Shown here: positions 1 through 5,812 of the stretch, one piece after another
Numbering within the stretch: the first letter of the stretch is position 1
How the letters are laid out: every line of letters starts with the position of its first letter
NCBI GenBank assembly: GCA_016780605.1
Contig: JADHLS010000384.1
Coordinates: forward strand, 1 to 5,858
Origin: Reyranella sp.
Lineage (GTDB): Bacteria > Pseudomonadota > Alphaproteobacteria > Reyranellales > Reyranellaceae
Direction of reading: 5' to 3'
DNA: 5,858 nt
Notes under the pieces: generated by a model
Databases searched by the model: none
What the model was told of the DNA's origin: nothing
What the model saw: the letters and a program-made list of their open reading frames with translations, nothing else
Position numbers and translations under genes: made by a program

Positions 1-1
1 G

Positions 2-2341
2 CCCTGGTACTACACCCACGTCTTTGCCGATCCCGGCCACGGCGACACCGTGTACGTGACCAACCTGCAGATGTGGAAGTCGACCGACGGCGGCACGACC
101 TTCAACGAGATCACGACGCGGCACGGCGACAATCACGATCTCTGGATCGATCCCAAGGATCCGACGCGGATGATCGAGGGCAACGACGGCGGGGCCCACG
201 TCTCGTTCAACAGCGGCGCCTCGTGGTCGACGATCTACAATCAGAAGACCGCGCAGTTCTATCGCATCGACGTCGACAACCAGTATCCCTACCGCGTCTA
301 CGGTACGCAGCAGGACAACACCTCGATCTCGGTGCCGAGCGCCTCGGAGTGGGGTGTGATCACGCTGGCCGACTGTTCCTATCCCGGCACCGGCGAATCG
401 GGCTTCATCGCCGTCGACCCGCGCGAACACAACGTCGTCTACGTCGGCGCCATCGGCTCGAGCCCGGGCGGCGCCGGCGCGCTGCAGCGCTACGACCATC
501 GCACGCGTCAGATCCAGCTGGTCAATGTCTGGCCCGAGGAATCGACGGGCATCGCGCCCGAGGACCTGAAGTACCGCTTCGCCTGGACCTTCCCCATCGT
601 GTTCTCGCCGCACGATCCCGGCACGCTCTATGCCGGCGGCAACTGCGTCTTCCGCACGCGCGACGAGGGCATGAGCTGGGAGCGCATCTCGCCCGACCTC
701 AGCCTGAACGACCGCAAGCGCCAGGGCGCGTCGGGGGGGCCGATCACGCGTGAAAGCGCCGGCGCCGAGGTCCACGCGACCTGCGCCTCGGTGGTGGAAT
801 CGCCGCATCGCCGCGGCGAGATCTGGGCCTCGACCGACGACGGGCTGGTCCATGTCACAAGGGACGCCGGCAAGAGCTGGAAGGACGTCACGCCCAAGGG
901 CATGCCCGAGCTCGCCTATGTCGGCTGCGTCGAGGTTTCGGCGCACGATGCCGACACGGTCTATGTCGCGGCCACGCGTTATAAGCTCGCCGACTACCGC
1001 CCGCATCTCTTCAAGAGCACCGACGGCGGCAAGAGCTGGAAGTCGATCAACGGCAACCTGCCCAAGGACGAGATCAGCCGCGTCGTGCGCGCCGACCCCG
1101 TGGCCAAGGGCCTGCTCTATGTCGGCACCGAGACCGGCATCCATTTCAGTCTCGACGACGGGGCGACCTGGACGCGCATGGAAGGCCTGCCCAACGTGCC
1201 GGTCTACGACATGAAGCTCAAGGACACTGACATCGTGGCGGCCACGCACGGCCGCTCGTTCTGGATCCTCGACGACGTGACGGCGCTGCGTGGCCTGGCC
1301 GCCACTGAGATGTCAGGGGGCCGCCGCTCGACGCGCGTCTTCCCGCCGCGCGACGCGATCCGTACCAAGCTGCACTGGAGTGCCGGCGCCAATGTGCGCA
1401 CCGGCGTCGCCTACGGCCCGGCCTTCGGCATCGACGGCAGCACCGTCATGGTCGAGAAGGCCGACGGCACGCGCTATCGCGAGCATCTCGATGTCGGCGA
1501 GAACCCGCCCAACGGCGCGATCGTCTACTACTGGCTGGCCGAGAAGGACCCGGGTCGGGTGACGCTCACCTTCCGCGATTCGGCCGGCCGCAAGATCATC
1601 TCCTATGCCAGCAACGACGAGGCGCTGGCGCCGGCGCGGCGGCCCACCACCAAGCCGGGCCTCAACCGCTATGTCTGGGACCTGAAGTATCCCGGGCCGA
1701 CCCGGCTTGATTACGGCCTCGCGCCGCCCAGGCCCAAGCCGCTGGTGCCCGATCCGGAGAATCCGCCGGGCCCGACCGTGGTGCCGGGCAGTTACGGCGT
1801 CGAGCTGACGGTTGGCGAGAAAGACAAGGCCAAGAGCCATGCGGCCAAGTTCACCGTGGTCAAGGATCCGCGCCTGCCGACGACGGCGCCCGAGTACGCC
1901 GCGCAGTTCGCCTTGCACCAGCAGCTGATTGCGTCGGTGTCCAAGCTGAAGCAGGCGGTCAATCGCCTGCGCAAGATGAAGCGCCAGCTCGATGAGGCGG
2001 GCAACCAGCTCGGCAAGGGCGAGCGCGCGCTCAAGGCCCGTGCCGCGGCGATCGTGCGCAAGCTCTCGGCGATCGAGAGCGTCATGGTCGATCCGCACCG
2101 CAAGTCGGTGCGCGACGTGCTGCGCAATCCGGCCGGCCTCAACGACACGCTGATCGACATGGTGGCCATGGCGACCATCGCCGATCGGCCGCCGACCACC
2201 CAGACCACGGCCGTCTCGCGCGAGGTCATGGCCAAGGTCGACAGCGAAGTCGCCAAGTTCGAGGCGATCGTCAAGAAGGACGTCGCCGAGCTCAACGCCG
2301 CGCTCGCCAAGGCGAAGGTGCGGCACGTCGCGGCCGCTTAG
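2..2341 (+). CDS. Asp-box (BNR)/VPS10-like beta-propeller protein, 5'-truncated
   Basis: The reading frame is open from base 2, so this is the C-terminal 779 residues of a longer protein. The GTG at base 50 is internal and not the real start. At least five Asp-box motifs (S/T-x-D-x-G-x-x-W/F, the turn signature of sialidase and sortilin-type propellers) are visible: STDGGTTF (80-103), TRDEGMSW (656-679), TRDAGKSW (857-880), STDGGKSWK (from 1016) and SLDDGATW (1148-1171). A degenerate copy, SFNSGASW, lies at 203-226 just after NDGGAH. The segment GDNHDLWIDPKDPTRM at about 125-172 is typical of large bacterial proteins annotated as 'glycosyl hydrolase, BNR repeat' or 'VPS10 domain'. After the propeller come a beta-rich region, a long basic helical stretch that may form a coiled coil (about 1889-2085), and a helical C-terminus. 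Family members are usually exported, but the signal peptide would lie outside the window. No catalytic residues can be assigned, and hydrolase activity should not be assumed. It probably heads the operon containing the next two small genes. Confidence 0.85.
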   Translation, partial: PWYYTHVFADPGHGDTVYVTNLQMWKSTDGGTTFNEITTRHGDNHDLWIDPKDPTRMIEGNDGGAHVSFNSGASWSTIYNQKTAQFYRIDVDNQYPYRVYGTQQDNTSISVPSASEWGVITLADCSYPGTGESGFIAVDPREHNVVYVGAIGSSPGGAGALQRYDHRTRQIQLVNVWPEESTGIAPEDLKYRFAWTFPIVFSPHDPGTLYAGGNCVFRTRDEGMSWERISPDLSLNDRKRQGASGGPITRESAGAEVHATCASVVESPHRRGEIWASTDDGLVHVTRDAGKSWKDVTPKGMPELAYVGCVEVSAHDADTVYVAATRYKLADYRPHLFKSTDGGKSWKSINGNLPKDEISRVVRADPVAKGLLYVGTETGIHFSLDDGATWTRMEGLPNVPVYDMKLKDTDIVAATHGRSFWILDDVTALRGLAATEMSGGRRSTRVFPPRDAIRTKLHWSAGANVRTGVAYGPAFGIDGSTVMVEKADGTRYREHLDVGENPPNGAIVYYWLAEKDPGRVTLTFRDSAGRKIISYASNDEALAPARRPTTKPGLNRYVWDLKYPGPTRLDYGLAPPRPKPLVPDPENPPGPTVVPGSYGVELTVGEKDKAKSHAAKFTVVKDPRLPTTAPEYAAQFALHQQLIASVSKLKQAVNRLRKMKRQLDEAGNQLGKGERALKARAAAIVRKLSAIESVMVDPHRKSVRDVLRNPAGLNDTLIDMVAMATIADRPPTTQTTAVSREVMAKVDSEVAKFEAIVKKDVAELNAALAKAKVRHVAAA

Positions 2342-2346
2342 CTGCC

Positions 2347-2351
2347 AGGAG
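2347..2351 (+). promoter_or_regulatory. Ribosome binding site of the 46-residue membrane protein
   Basis: AGGAG lies 6 nt before the ATG at 2358 and 5 nt after the stop codon of the propeller gene. It is the main evidence that this very short reading frame is translated. Confidence 0.75.
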
Positions 2352-2357
2352 TGACCC

Positions 2358-2498
2358 ATGGACTTCATCGAACGTCTCTTCGGCCTGTCGCCCGACAATG
2401 GCGACGGCTCGACGGAAATCTTGTGGCTGGCGGTCGCTGCGATCGTCGTGGTGGCGTTCGTCTCCTATTACAGGATGAAGCGGCGCCGGGCGCAGTAG
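2358..2498 (+). CDS. Small single-pass membrane protein, 46 aa, unknown function
   Basis: A 46-codon frame starts at ATG 2358 and ends at TAG 2496-2498. The N-terminus is short and amphipathic (MDFIERLFGLSPDNGDG). It is followed by one strongly hydrophobic segment at about residues 21-38 (ILWLAVAAIVVVAFVSYY), then a basic tail (RMKRRRAQ). By the positive-inside rule the tail should be cytoplasmic and the acidic N-terminus outside. An AGGAG site sits 6 nt upstream. The gene is 16 nt after the propeller gene and 10 nt before the next gene, and its stop codon overlaps the next gene's ribosome binding site. That packing suggests co-transcription and coupled translation. I do not recognise a family. 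It may be a small membrane partner of the neighbouring proteins, but this is only positional inference. Confidence 0.72.
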   Translation: MDFIERLFGLSPDNGDGSTEILWLAVAAIVVVAFVSYYRMKRRRAQ

Positions 2499-2501
2499 GA
2501 G
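2497..2501 (+). promoter_or_regulatory. Ribosome binding site overlapping the upstream stop codon
   Basis: AGGAG shares its first two bases with the TAG stop of the 46-residue gene and lies 7 nt before the ATG at 2509. It supports both that start and translational coupling of the two small genes. Confidence 0.75.
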
Positions 2502-2508
2502 ACCCATC

Positions 2509-2784
2509 ATGTCGGAAGCACGCAAGAAAGTGCTGCAGCGCTTCGAGGAACGCCTGGCGCGCCTGGAGGCGCTACGTCACGAGATGCCGGCGCGCTGGCA
2601 GATCTTCCACCTGCACAATGCGCTCAGCGCCCTGCCGCACGACCACGACGCGGCCGACCTGCATCTCGACGAGTTCGATCGTCACGACCTCGCCAAGGAA
2701 TACCCCGAGCTCGAGGCCGACAAGGTGCCGACGGTCGAGGAGATCAGGTCGCGCTTCGACATGATCGCCGGCGGGGCGATTTAA
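2509..2784 (+). CDS. Conserved-looking hypothetical protein, 91 aa, His/Asp-rich
   Basis: The start at ATG 2509 is fixed by AGGAG 7 nt upstream, and the frame ends at TAA 2782-2784. The product looks soluble, with no signal peptide or membrane segment. Residues 3-31 look like a charged amphipathic helix (ARKKVLQRFEERLARLEAL). Residues 34-60 are rich in His and Asp (HLHNALSALPHDHDAADLHL, then DEFDRHD). In all there are seven histidines (24, 34, 36, 44, 46, 52, 59), so metal binding is possible. The C-terminus (VPTVEEIRSRFD) looks helical. I recognise no family and assign no function. It is the third and last gene of the plus-strand cluster and is followed after 1 nt by a GC-rich hairpin. An overlapping frame that starts at 2351 is a shadow, without its own ribosome site. 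Confidence 0.8.
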   Translation: MSEARKKVLQRFEERLARLEALRHEMPARWQIFHLHNALSALPHDHDAADLHLDEFDRHDLAKEYPELEADKVPTVEEIRSRFDMIAGGAI

Positions 2785-2785
2785 G

Positions 2786-2815
2786 GGAGCGCGGGCCTCT
2801 GGCCCGCTCGTATCT
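2786..2815. repeat. GC-rich hairpin repeat, copy 1 (possible terminator)
   Basis: A 7-bp stem, GCGGGCC (2791-2797) with GGCCCGC (2801-2807), encloses a TCT loop, and the outer GAGC/GCTC bases extend it if two bases bulge. It starts 1 nt after the stop of the 91-residue gene. There is no T-run afterwards, so it is a poor classical intrinsic terminator. It aligns with 5779-5809 at 27 of 31 columns, including the flanking CTC-rTATCT, so it is a dispersed repeat and not a chance stem. It may end transcription or protect the 3' end of mRNA. Confidence 0.7.
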
Positions 2816-2891
2816 GTCGTCCTGAGCGAAGCGAAGGACCTCATCGCCGCTTGCAATCGGCATGAGATCCTTCGCTTCGCTCAGGATGACA
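2815..2891. repeat. Long palindromic repeat of the 'CTGAGCGAAGCGAAGGA' type
   Basis: The two 30-nt arms, 2815-2844 and 2862-2891, are complementary at 28 of 30 positions around a 17-nt spacer. In the spacer GCCG (2846-2849) and CGGC (2858-2861) extend the stem, leaving loop 2850-2857. The core, CTGAGCGAAGCGAAGGA at 2822-2838, is one I know from many unrelated high-GC genomes. When translated by mistake it gives the familiar spurious peptide 'ILSEAKDL...LRFAQDD', and it does so here in a minus-strand frame. It lies between two convergent genes, where it could serve as a bidirectional terminator. It is more likely a dispersed non-coding element than part of a gene. Confidence 0.88.
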
Positions 2892-2912
2892 GGAATCGAA
2901 AGTTCGCGCTCC

Positions 2913-3278
2913 TTATGACCTGAAATCTTCCGGCTTGAGCTCGATCGGGGCGCCGTGCGGGGTGCGGTCGGCGGCGTGGTCCCAGGCGTCGCGATAGCGG
3001 GCGAGGGTACCGGCGTCGGCGACGCCCTTCCGCGCCACCAACCGCTCCAGCGCATTGAGCCAATGGCGATAATAGGTCTCGCCGGTGTCCGGATCGCCAG
3101 CCGCCTGCGCGCGCTTGATCTCCTCGCCCAAGGTCGCGGCCCATTCCGGCCAGGTGAACAGGCCACGCTCGTGCAGCGCCAGCGCCATGGCGAAGGCCTG
3201 CGCCTCCCACGGTTCGCGGAACACCGGACCCTCGGCGTCGCAGGGCACGCCCGGAACAGGAACGGTCGGCTGCGCCAT
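2913..3278 (-). CDS. Nitrile hydratase activator / cobalt-loading accessory protein
   Basis: The 121-residue product is of normal length for the small P14K/NhlE-type accessory proteins of cobalt nitrile hydratases. Recognisable features are FREPWEAQAFAMALALHERG (20-39), the tryptophan-rich FTWPEWAATLGEEI (41-54) and YYRHWLNALERLVARKG (69-85), ending in a variable proline-containing tail. These proteins bind the alpha subunit, help insert cobalt and allow cysteine oxidation. In the Rhodococcus J1 low-mass enzyme the activator-bound alpha subunit is exchanged into the final alpha-beta enzyme ('self-subunit swapping'). The family is related to the N-terminal half of the beta subunit, and F-x-x-x-W...AM is visible in both here. 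The ATG at 3278 overlaps the nthB stop by one base (TGATG), so translation is probably coupled. No strong ribosome site of its own is seen. The gene ends at TAA 2915-2913. It is not the large P47K-type GTPase activator of iron enzymes, which fits the cobalt motif in nthA. Confidence 0.9.
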   Translation of the reverse strand: MAQPTVPVPGVPCDAEGPVFREPWEAQAFAMALALHERGLFTWPEWAATLGEEIKRAQAAGDPDTGETYYRHWLNALERLVARKGVADAGTLARYRDAWDHAADRTPHGAPIELKPEDFRS

Positions 3279-3937
3279 CACGCCGGCTCGAGATAAGGCT
3301 CGAAGGCGTCGATCGAGATGGTCAGGGTCGGATCGGCGTCGGGCCCCCAGATCTCGCGACCGTCGAAAACCACGGTGTAGAGCCACTGCGGATCGTCGCC
3401 CCGGCCGCTGGCAACGGAATCCGGATAGGCATGGCAGCCATGGATCAGCTCGACCCGGCCGATCTTGTCGCGGGCATAACGCGGCAGGCGGGTATGGCCG
3501 AGCGGATTGATGTTCACGGTATGCACGCGATCGCCGGGCTTGAAGCGGGCAGGGCCCTGCTGCTGGCGGAAGAAGGAGCTGCGCGTCATGCCCGCATCCA
3601 CCACGCTCTTGGTGAGCTTGCTGCCCGGCAACGGCTTGGCCGGACCCATGGCATGGCCCGCCTTCAGCTCTTCCTCGGTGACGTAGCCCCGCAACAGCAG
3701 GTTCTTCTCCGCCGCCAGCTCCCAGCGCTGGTAATAGGACACGGCGAGATAGGTCTGCGGCGGCAGCGTCTCCTGGGCATAGCGCGAATCGTCGATGTGC
3801 CAGGCGCCGGCGTAGCCCATGGCGCGCGACATCGCGAGCACGCGGCCCTCCCACTTCTCGTGGAACGGCGGCTCGTTCTTCTCGACCTCGACCTTGCCGA
3901 AGCCGTCCATGCCGCCCATGTCGTGCACGCCGTTCAT
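3278..3937 (-). CDS. nthB: Nitrile hydratase beta subunit
   Basis: The 219-residue protein opens with the family hallmark [14 protein letters not shown], then [14 protein letters not shown] (23-36). Helical residues up to about 95 wrap around the alpha subunit. A variable linker follows. The SH3-like C-terminal barrel (about 128-219) contains FKPGDRV (132-138), [14 protein letters not shown] (147-160), HAYPDS (169-174), LYTVVF (186-191) and IWGPDADP (196-203). Arg52 in DDSRYAQE aligns by eye with the beta Arg52 of the Pseudonocardia thermophila enzyme that hydrogen-bonds to the oxidised cysteine claw. Arg150 in GHTR is the likely counterpart of the second such arginine. With NthA it forms the heterodimer or tetramer that hydrates nitriles to amides in the cytoplasm. 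The start at 3937 overlaps the nthA stop (ATGA), with GGAG (3949-3946) 8 nt upstream. Longer frames upstream of this start are shadows of nthA. Confidence 0.96.
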   Translation of the reverse strand: MNGVHDMGGMDGFGKVEVEKNEPPFHEKWEGRVLAMSRAMGYAGAWHIDDSRYAQETLPPQTYLAVSYYQRWELAAEKNLLLRGYVTEEELKAGHAMGPAKPLPGSKLTKSVVDAGMTRSSFFRQQQGPARFKPGDRVHTVNINPLGHTRLPRYARDKIGRVELIHGCHAYPDSVASGRGDDPQWLYTVVFDGREIWGPDADPTLTISIDAFEPYLEPA

Positions 3938-4566
3938 TTCGCGAGCTCCGCCGGGTTGAGGGCGAGCCCTGTGCCGATCATCGAATCGCGCGTCACCAGG
4001 TCGGCCAGGCGCTCCTCGCTCCAGCCCTCGGTGCCCGCGGGGCGCATCGGCAGGACGATGAAGCGTGTCTCGGCCGTCGAATCCCAGACGCGGATCTCGG
4101 TTTCCTTGGGCAGTTTCACGCCGAAATCGCCGAGCACGCCGCGCGGATCCTTGACCGCGCGCGAGCGGTAGGGCGCGGATTTGTACCAGACCGGCGGCAG
4201 GCCCAGCACCTCCCACGGGTAGCAGGAGCACAAGGTGCAGACGATCATGTTGTGGCGCTGCGGCGTGTTCTCGACCGCGACCAGATGATCGCCGACGCGG
4301 CTGACATGGCCCAGCGTCGAGACGGCGGCCGTGGCGTCCTTGAGCAGCGCCTGCTTGAAGGCGGGATTGGTCCACGCCTTGGCCACCACCATGGCACCGT
4401 TGCGCGGGCCGATCTTGGTCTCATAGGCATCGACGATAGCGTCGAGCGCCGCCGGGTCGATGTAGCCCTTTTCGGTCAGGATGGTTTCCAGTGCGCGCAC
4501 GCGCAGCTGGGTCTCCGACAATTCCGAGCCGTGATCGTGGGAATGATCGTGGTCATGGTCCGCCAT
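3934..4566 (-). CDS. nthA: Nitrile hydratase alpha subunit, cobalt type
   Basis: The 210-residue protein carries the metal-binding claw V109-C-T-L-C-S-C-Y-P-W. The ligands are Cys110, Cys113, Ser114 and Cys115 plus two backbone amides. Threonine in CTLCSC marks the cobalt type, since iron enzymes have CSLCSC. By family knowledge Cys113 should be oxidised to sulfinic and Cys115 to sulfenic acid. Other family blocks are [13 protein letters not shown] (53-65), GLPPVWYKS (122-130), [10 protein letters not shown] (140-149), [13 protein letters not shown] (157-169) and the C-terminal [11 protein letters not shown] with [11 protein letters not shown]. It hydrates R-CN to the amide together with NthB. 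Residues 4-12 are HDHDHSHDH, a natural His/Asp stretch that may hold cobalt. I chose ATG 4566 because it gives normal family length and precedes the His-rich start. Only a weak, distant AAGG-type site precedes it. An in-frame ATG at 4599 would add 11 residues and run through the inverted repeat, which is less likely. Confidence 0.96.
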   Translation of the reverse strand: MADHDHDHSHDHGSELSETQLRVRALETILTEKGYIDPAALDAIVDAYETKIGPRNGAMVVAKAWTNPAFKQALLKDATAAVSTLGHVSRVGDHLVAVENTPQRHNMIVCTLCSCYPWEVLGLPPVWYKSAPYRSRAVKDPRGVLGDFGVKLPKETEIRVWDSTAETRFIVLPMRPAGTEGWSEERLADLVTRDSMIGTGLALNPAELAK

Positions 4567-4579
4567 GGTACGGGGCCCT

Positions 4580-4608
4580 TCGGTTACACTTTCGATCATC
4601 GTAACCGA
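4580..4608. promoter_or_regulatory. Inverted repeat TCGGTTAC-N13-GTAACCGA, candidate operator
   Basis: The perfect 8-bp arms at 4580-4587 and 4601-4608 are separated by 13 bp. One bulged base extends the match through CCT/AGG to 4577-4610. The arm centres are 21 bp apart, two helical turns, as expected for a dimeric regulator contacting one face of DNA. The element is 14 nt from the nthA start and 65 nt from the amidohydrolase start, so it could control both genes. In the nthA transcript the same sequence could fold with its 3' arm next to the weak ribosome site, so control by RNA structure is an alternative. No regulator gene is in the window. Confidence 0.5.
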
Positions 4609-4661
4609 GGCGACTCCGGGATCAAGCCGTTGTAGGCTCCGGCGCGCCTGCAAGGAAACTA

Positions 4662-4668
4662 GGGGAGG
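4662..4668 (+). promoter_or_regulatory. Strong ribosome binding site of the amidohydrolase gene
   Basis: GGGGAGG lies 5 nt before ATG 4674. It decides in favour of the long start with the His-rich extension, over a possible internal GTG near the HAHC motif. Confidence 0.8.
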
Positions 4669-4673
4669 CAGCA

Positions 4674-5768
4674 ATGTCCATGACCGGATCCGTGGTTCCA
4701 AGCGCCCCGGCTGCGCCGATTGCCTTCACCAGCTGCGAGATCCTGAACGCGGCCGCGGGCCTCAGCCCGCCGGCCCATCCTCATGGACATGCCCATGCCC
4801 ATCGCCGCGAGGTCGTGGTGAACGGCAAGCGGGTCAAGACCATCGACGTGCACGCCCATTGCTGTGTCCCCAAGGCGATGGCGCTGATCAAGCATCCGCT
4901 CGAGGCGCCCGGCCTCCTGATGGACGACACGAGCGCGCGCATCGCCGCCATGGACGCCCAGGGCATCGACGTCGAGGCGCTCAGCATCAATCCCTACTGG
5001 TACAAGGCCGAACGCGACGTCGCGGCCGAGCTGATCAGGATCCAGAACGAGACGCTGGTCGAGTTCTGCGCCGCCAATCCCGACCGATTCGTGGCCTTCG
5101 CAACGGCGGCCCTGCAGCATCCCGAGCTTGCCGCCGAGCAGGTCGAGCATGCCGTCAAGAAGCTCGGCTTCCGCGGCGTCGGCGTGGGCGGCAGCGTGGC
5201 GGGCGAGGAGCTTGCCAATCCGCGCTTCCATCCGTTCTGGGCCAAGTGCGAGGAGCTGGGCGTGCTGGTCTTCATGCATCCGCTCGGCACGCGTGAGCTC
5301 GAGCCCAGCGGGCGCCTGGGCGGCAGCGGGCTCCTCACCAACACCATCGGTAATCCGCTCGAGACCACGATCGCGCTGTCGCATCTGATTTTCGAGGGCA
5401 CGCTTGATCGCTTCCCCGGGCTGAAGATCTGTGCGGCCCATGGCGGCGGCTTCCTGCCGTCCTATGCGAACCGCTCCGACGCCGTCATCCGCTGCTTCCC
5501 CAACCGTGTGGGCCCGTTGCCCAAGAAGAAGCCGACGGCCTACCTGAAGGACGGCCAGCTCTTCTTCGACACCATCGTGTTCACGCCCGAGGCGCTGCGC
5601 CACCTGATCGCCGAGACGGGGCCCGACCGCATCATGATCGGCACCGACTATCCGTTCCCCTGGACCAGCACCGAAGTCGACCTGGTGCTGAGCACGCCGG
5701 GCCTCAGCGACGAGCAACGCGTCGCGATCCTGGGCGGCACCGCGGCGAAGCTGCTCGGCATCAAGTAG
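4674..5768 (+). CDS. Amidohydrolase-family enzyme, ACMSD/gamma-resorcylate decarboxylase-like
   Basis: The 364-residue protein is a TIM-barrel metal enzyme of the amidohydrolase-2 family. The full ligand set is present in order: His60 and His62 ([11 protein letters not shown]), His202 (VFMHPLG), His256 ([12 protein letters not shown]) and Asp325 ([11 protein letters not shown]). In Pseudomonas fluorescens ACMSD the order is His9/His11, His177, His228, Asp294, and the later spacings match closely (54 against 51 residues, 69 against 66). The family includes ACMSD, gamma-resorcylate and similar decarboxylases and some hydrolases, so the exact substrate cannot be read. The 57 residues before HAH are an unusual extension: a low-complexity Ala/Pro-rich start, then HPHGHAHAH (35-43). 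It is not a convincing signal peptide. There is no basic N-region, no twin-arginine near the start and no good lipobox around Cys21. The ribosome site at 4662-4668 supports this start. It is transcribed divergently from nthA, which suggests a linked catabolic role (inference). Confidence 0.87.
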   Translation: MSMTGSVVPSAPAAPIAFTSCEILNAAAGLSPPAHPHGHAHAHRREVVVNGKRVKTIDVHAHCCVPKAMALIKHPLEAPGLLMDDTSARIAAMDAQGIDVEALSINPYWYKAERDVAAELIRIQNETLVEFCAANPDRFVAFATAALQHPELAAEQVEHAVKKLGFRGVGVGGSVAGEELANPRFHPFWAKCEELGVLVFMHPLGTRELEPSGRLGGSGLLTNTIGNPLETTIALSHLIFEGTLDRFPGLKICAAHGGGFLPSYANRSDAVIRCFPNRVGPLPKKKPTAYLKDGQLFFDTIVFTPEALRHLIAETGPDRIMIGTDYPFPWTSTEVDLVLSTPGLSDEQRVAILGGTAAKLLGIK

Positions 5769-5778
5769 TCGTCTTGCC

Positions 5779-5809
5779 GGACCGCGGGCCTCCAGGCCCG
5801 CTCATATCT
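5779..5809. repeat. GC-rich hairpin repeat, copy 2 (possible terminator)
   Basis: GCGGGCC (5784-5790) pairs with GGCCCGC (5795-5801) around TCCA. It starts 10 nt after the amidohydrolase stop. It matches the hairpin at 2786-2815 at 27 of 31 columns, including the flanking GGA and the TATCT tail. Both copies directly follow a plus-strand gene. No T-run follows. Confidence 0.7.
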
Positions 5810-5812
5810 TCT

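Larger units (their letters stand above)
4567..4673. promoter_or_regulatory. Divergent promoter region between nthA and the amidohydrolase gene
   Basis: This 107-bp gap must hold the start signals for the nitrile hydratase operon (leftward) and probably for the amidohydrolase gene (rightward). I see no convincing sigma-70 -35/-10 pair in either direction, which is common in GC-rich proteobacteria. A weak TTGTAG at about 4630 is the only rightward -35 candidate. The main recognisable elements are the inverted repeat at 4580-4608 and the strong ribosome site at 4662-4668. A GGCGCGCC palindrome at about 4641-4648 is probably incidental. Confidence 0.6.

Noticed and set aside
50..52. GTG as start codon of the propeller protein
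   Set aside because: The same frame stays open upstream to base 2 with family-like sequence (PWYYTHVFADPGHGDT), so the gene simply enters from outside the window.
1313..2398. 361-codon minus-strand frame opposite the propeller gene
   Set aside because: It is antisense to a clearly conserved protein, rich in Arg/Gly/Ala low-complexity sequence, and typical of GC-rich shadow frames.
2351..2764. 137-codon plus-strand frame overlapping both small genes
   Set aside because: It starts at a GTG without a suitable ribosome site, is Arg-rich, and overlaps two frames that have good starts.
2785..2912. CRISPR array or small RNA gene in the repeat-rich gap
   Set aside because: There is one palindrome and one hairpin, with no regular repeat-spacer pattern and no visible promoter or T-run terminator.
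2744..3166. Minus-strand frame containing an 'ILSEAKDL' peptide
   Set aside because: That peptide comes from translating the palindromic repeat at 2815-2891, and the rest overlaps the activator gene in another frame.
3431..4171. 246-codon plus-strand frame across nthB and nthA
   Set aside because: It runs opposite two well-recognised nitrile hydratase subunit genes and has no recognisable motifs.
4522..4566. Engineered His tag or vector junction at the nthA start
   Set aside because: The histidines alternate with Asp and Ser, use mixed codons, and no vector sequence is adjacent. Similar natural starts occur in nitrile hydratase alpha subunits.
4674..4760. Lipoprotein or Tat signal peptide on the amidohydrolase
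   Set aside because: There is no basic N-region, no continuous hydrophobic core, no RRxFL motif, and Cys21 is preceded by AFTS instead of a proper lipobox.
4659..5717. 352-codon minus-strand frame opposite the amidohydrolase gene
   Set aside because: The plus strand encodes all catalytic motifs of a known family. The antisense frame shows none and is a codon-bias shadow.
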